Below, piece by piece: positions 62,113 to 64,000 of a DNA stretch of 64,000 nt (within the stretch, counting starts at the first letter, position 1; every line of letters starts with the position of its first letter). Position numbers and translations under genes: made by a program. The stretch comes from Syntrophales bacterium (GTDB lineage: Bacteria > Desulfobacterota > Syntrophia > Syntrophales > UBA5619). The stretch is taken from contig JALNYO010000005.1 of assembly GCA_023229765.1 (NCBI GenBank), positions 81,849 to 145,848 of the forward strand, written 5' to 3'. Under the pieces are notes generated by a model. It was not told where the DNA came from. It ran no database searches and saw only the letters and a program-made list of their open reading frames with translations.

Positions 62113-62754
62113 ATGAAAAGAAGTTTTAATTTGTTCGGTTTAATGTTGCTTGTTCTTTTGGTTTCCATTTCCTTGACTACAGGTTGCGCCAAGAAGGCGG
62201 CGATCAAGGAGGGCACGGTTGTTTCGCAAGCGCAGCCGGATGCTCCCCAGACCGCAGCAACGACAGTGGCGCCTGCGAAGACTACCGACGACGGCGCAGC
62301 CGACCGAGAGCGTGCCCTGCGCGAGCAGGCCTTGCGGGAAGCAGCAGAAAAGGCGGCGCGAGAGGCGGCGGAGAAGGCAAAAATGGAAGCCGCAGAAAAA
62401 GCAGCAGCGATCCTTAAGGAGCTGCAGATTGCCGATGTTAACTTCGATTACGACAAGTATAATCTTAAACCGGAAGCCCAGGATATTTTAAAGAAGGCCG
62501 CGCCGGCTTACCTGAAATACAGCAATGCCAAGCTTGTTGTTGAGGGGCATTGCGATGAGCGGGGCACCGTTGAATACAACCTTGCCTTGGGAGAAAAGCG
62601 GGCCAATGAAGCCGCCAAGTTCCTTGTTGATTTGGGCATAGCCAAAGATCGAATCAAGACGATAAGCTACGGCGAGGAAAATCCTTTAGACAAAGGGCAT
62701 GATGAAGCGGCATGGGCCAAAAACAGAAGGGCGCATTTTGTAGTTAATCCGTAA
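62113..62754 (+). CDS. pal: Peptidoglycan-associated lipoprotein Pal
   Basis: 213 residues. Lipoprotein signal ending LTTGC, then an Ala/Glu/Lys helical stretch of about 45 residues (RERALREQALREAAEKAAR), then an OmpA-like domain: VNFDYDKYNLKPEAQDIL, VVEGHCDERGTVEYNLALGEKRANEA, with the Asp and Arg that bind peptidoglycan. The helical stretch is longer than in E. coli Pal and resembles the TolA middle. Confidence 0.93.
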   Translation: MKRSFNLFGLMLLVLLVSISLTTGCAKKAAIKEGTVVSQAQPDAPQTAATTVAPAKTTDDGAADRERALREQALREAAEKAAREAAEKAKMEAAEKAAAILKELQIADVNFDYDKYNLKPEAQDILKKAAPAYLKYSNAKLVVEGHCDERGTVEYNLALGEKRANEAAKFLVDLGIAKDRIKTISYGEENPLDKGHDEAAWAKNRRAHFVVNP

Positions 62755-62895
62755 AATTAAGCTTAAATTCAACCGGGGTTTGTGCTTTTCGCCTGCTTAA
62801 TGAGGCCTGGAGCAACTCTTCATGCGGATAAGTCCTGTAATCTGCTTTTTAAGCTTGGATTGCAGGATTTGTCTTTTTAAGGGAGGTTAAGGTCA

Positions 62896-63813
62896 GTGAG
62901 AGCAAAATTATTGGTTCTTTTTTCTTTATTTGTCCTGTTGGCGGTCGGATGTGCCACGACCGATGATCTCAATCGGCTGCGCGGTGAATTTAGTTATCAG
63001 ATACAGGCGGAGAATGAAAAGATTGCTTCCATAGAACGCCAATATCCGCCTCTTAAAGAAGAGATTCTCAGTCTTCATGACAAAATTGAAAAAACAAATG
63101 CTGATTTCCCCCCTATCCGGGCGGTTCAGGCCGAGTTGCGCACAGAAATAACCGATATCAGGGGAAAGCTTCAGCAACTTAGAGGCCTGATTGACAGTTT
63201 AAAAGAGGAGATTCGCAAGGAAAATGCTTCATTAGTCTCAAAAACCGTAAAAAGCCAGGAAGCAGACAAGTTCATCCGGGAAAAGATAGATACATTGACC
63301 TTCAAGATAAACTTTATTGAAAATTATCTGGGGATCGATAAGAAAGAGGAACATCGTAATTCCAGCGCTGCTGCCGATAAACCTCCCCTGCCAGCGCAAC
63401 CGGTTGTCAAAGATGGCGCCACCATTGAACCGGTCAAGACTGACAAGGCATCCCAGTATGCGGCGGCATTTGCCCTTTTCAAAGAGGGAAAGTACGAAAA
63501 AGCGCGGGAGGCTTTCGGAAGCTTCCTTAAACAGCATCCCGCCTCGGAATTCTCGGACAACGTTCAATTCTGGATCGGCGAGTGCTATTATTTCGAGAAA
63601 AAATATGAAAAGGCAATAGTCGAGTATGATAGGGTAATAAAGGATTTTCCTGGAGGAAACAAGACCTCCTATGCCCTTCTCAAGCAGGGGCTTTCGTTTT
63701 TGAAACTGGGAGACAAGGATAGCGCCAGGCTACTTTTACAGCAGGTTACCAAGGATTTCCCCAATACCAGTCAGGCAAGAATAGCGCGGGCCAAACTGCT
63801 CGAAATCAAGTGA
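62896..63813 (+). CDS. cpoB: Tol-Pal coordinator CpoB (YbgF)
   Basis: 305 residues from GTG. Signal ending LAVGC (lipobox, so likely a lipoprotein), a coiled coil (about 25-140), a Pro-rich linker, then TPR repeats (about 195-300; YAAAFALFKEGKYEKAREAFGSFLKQHP). CpoB links outer-membrane constriction to peptidoglycan synthesis. The 141-base gap before it has no gene. Confidence 0.88.
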   Translation: MRAKLLVLFSLFVLLAVGCATTDDLNRLRGEFSYQIQAENEKIASIERQYPPLKEEILSLHDKIEKTNADFPPIRAVQAELRTEITDIRGKLQQLRGLIDSLKEEIRKENASLVSKTVKSQEADKFIREKIDTLTFKINFIENYLGIDKKEEHRNSSAAADKPPLPAQPVVKDGATIEPVKTDKASQYAAAFALFKEGKYEKAREAFGSFLKQHPASEFSDNVQFWIGECYYFEKKYEKAIVEYDRVIKDFPGGNKTSYALLKQGLSFLKLGDKDSARLLLQQVTKDFPNTSQARIARAKLLEIK

Positions 63814-63887
63814 ACCCAGTTGCCGGGGCAATTGTAAGAATTAAAGTTTGGTTTGGGTGTGCGACAAATTTATGGGTAGAGCGGTTT

Positions 63888-63993
63888 TTCACCCCTCTTT
63901 AGCAAAGAGGGGTTGGGGGAGATTTGATGGAGAATAAATATCACCTTGCTTTTATTATGAATCCCCCCTGCCCCCCTTTTCCAAAGGGGGAAT
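63888..63993. repeat. Two family 1 repeats at the window end
   Basis: 63888-63926 reads CACCCCTCTTTAGCAAAGAGGGG then TTGGGGGAGATTTGATGG (given in two parts). 63959-63993 reads GAATCCCCCCTGCCCCCC then TTTTCCAAAGGGGG. They follow cpoB and may end its transcript. Confidence 0.6.
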
Positions 63994-64000
63994 AAGTTTC

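Overview
The window looks like a chromosomal segment of a Gram-negative, probably anaerobic bacterium. A complete Tol-Pal cluster, a type IVa pilus (T4aP) assembly locus with secretin, SelB, EF-P with its lysylation enzymes, and dense families of short palindromic intergenic repeats together fit the Desulfobacterota (old Deltaproteobacteria, possibly the Syntrophia). That placement is inference; no rRNA or species marker is present.

Layout. (1) 3-839: the 3' end of a radical SAM gene. (2) 1385-20368, minus strand: one long pilus and signalling locus. In transcription order it encodes a histidine kinase, response regulator, HD-GYP phosphodiesterase, STAS protein, PilB-type ATPase with an MshEN-like N-terminus, a hybrid kinase, PilC, a major-pilin-like protein, four minor pilins (one a pilin-NHL-propeller fusion), and PilM-N-O-P-Q. 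The signalling genes overlap by 4-14 bases, so cyclic-di-GMP turnover and pilus motor control appear to be produced together. (3) 20919-29008: a TPR/membrane protein, an exported YidD-like protein, FabG, D-Ala-D-Ala ligase, alanine racemase with an unexplained C-terminal half, and a CHASE2 cyclase. (4) 29261-29337: initiator tRNA-Met with its own promoter and terminator. (5) 29434-52602: an accessory/defence island. It starts with a truncated ISL3 transposase, followed by a type I-C CRISPR array of 105 repeats (29765-36652), and a cas operon read on the minus strand from cas3 to cas2. The operon has BRO-N and RhuM-family genes placed before cas3 and again between cas7 and cas4. Beyond it lie a WYL regulator, an AAA/DUF4143 ATPase, and a duplicated, partly deleted copy of that regulator-ATPase unit interrupted by a DUF5615/DUF433 toxin-antitoxin pair and a helicase fragment. 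(6) 52691-63813, plus strand: housekeeping genes selB, a YhaM-like HD exonuclease, epmB-efp-epmA (EF-P and its beta-lysylation), and tolQ-tolR-tolA-tolB-pal-cpoB.

Three families of short repeats fill most gaps. Family 1 is a C-run/G-run palindrome ending in GATTTTCAT. Family 2 is a 130-330 bp element with termini GAGCCAATTGCAAAAC / GTTTTGCAATTGCCTC. Family 3 is an element built on GTCATTTCGA and GAGAAATCTT inverted repeats. One family 1 copy is translated as part of a pilin-like gene and one family 2 copy carries a second element nested inside it.

The most unusual points are the BRO-N/RhuM genes embedded in the type I-C operon, the spacer pairs that hit homologous coding sites (even on opposite strands), the pilin-NHL fusion whose leader is made of repeat DNA, and the microhomology deletion derivative of the AAA ATPase.
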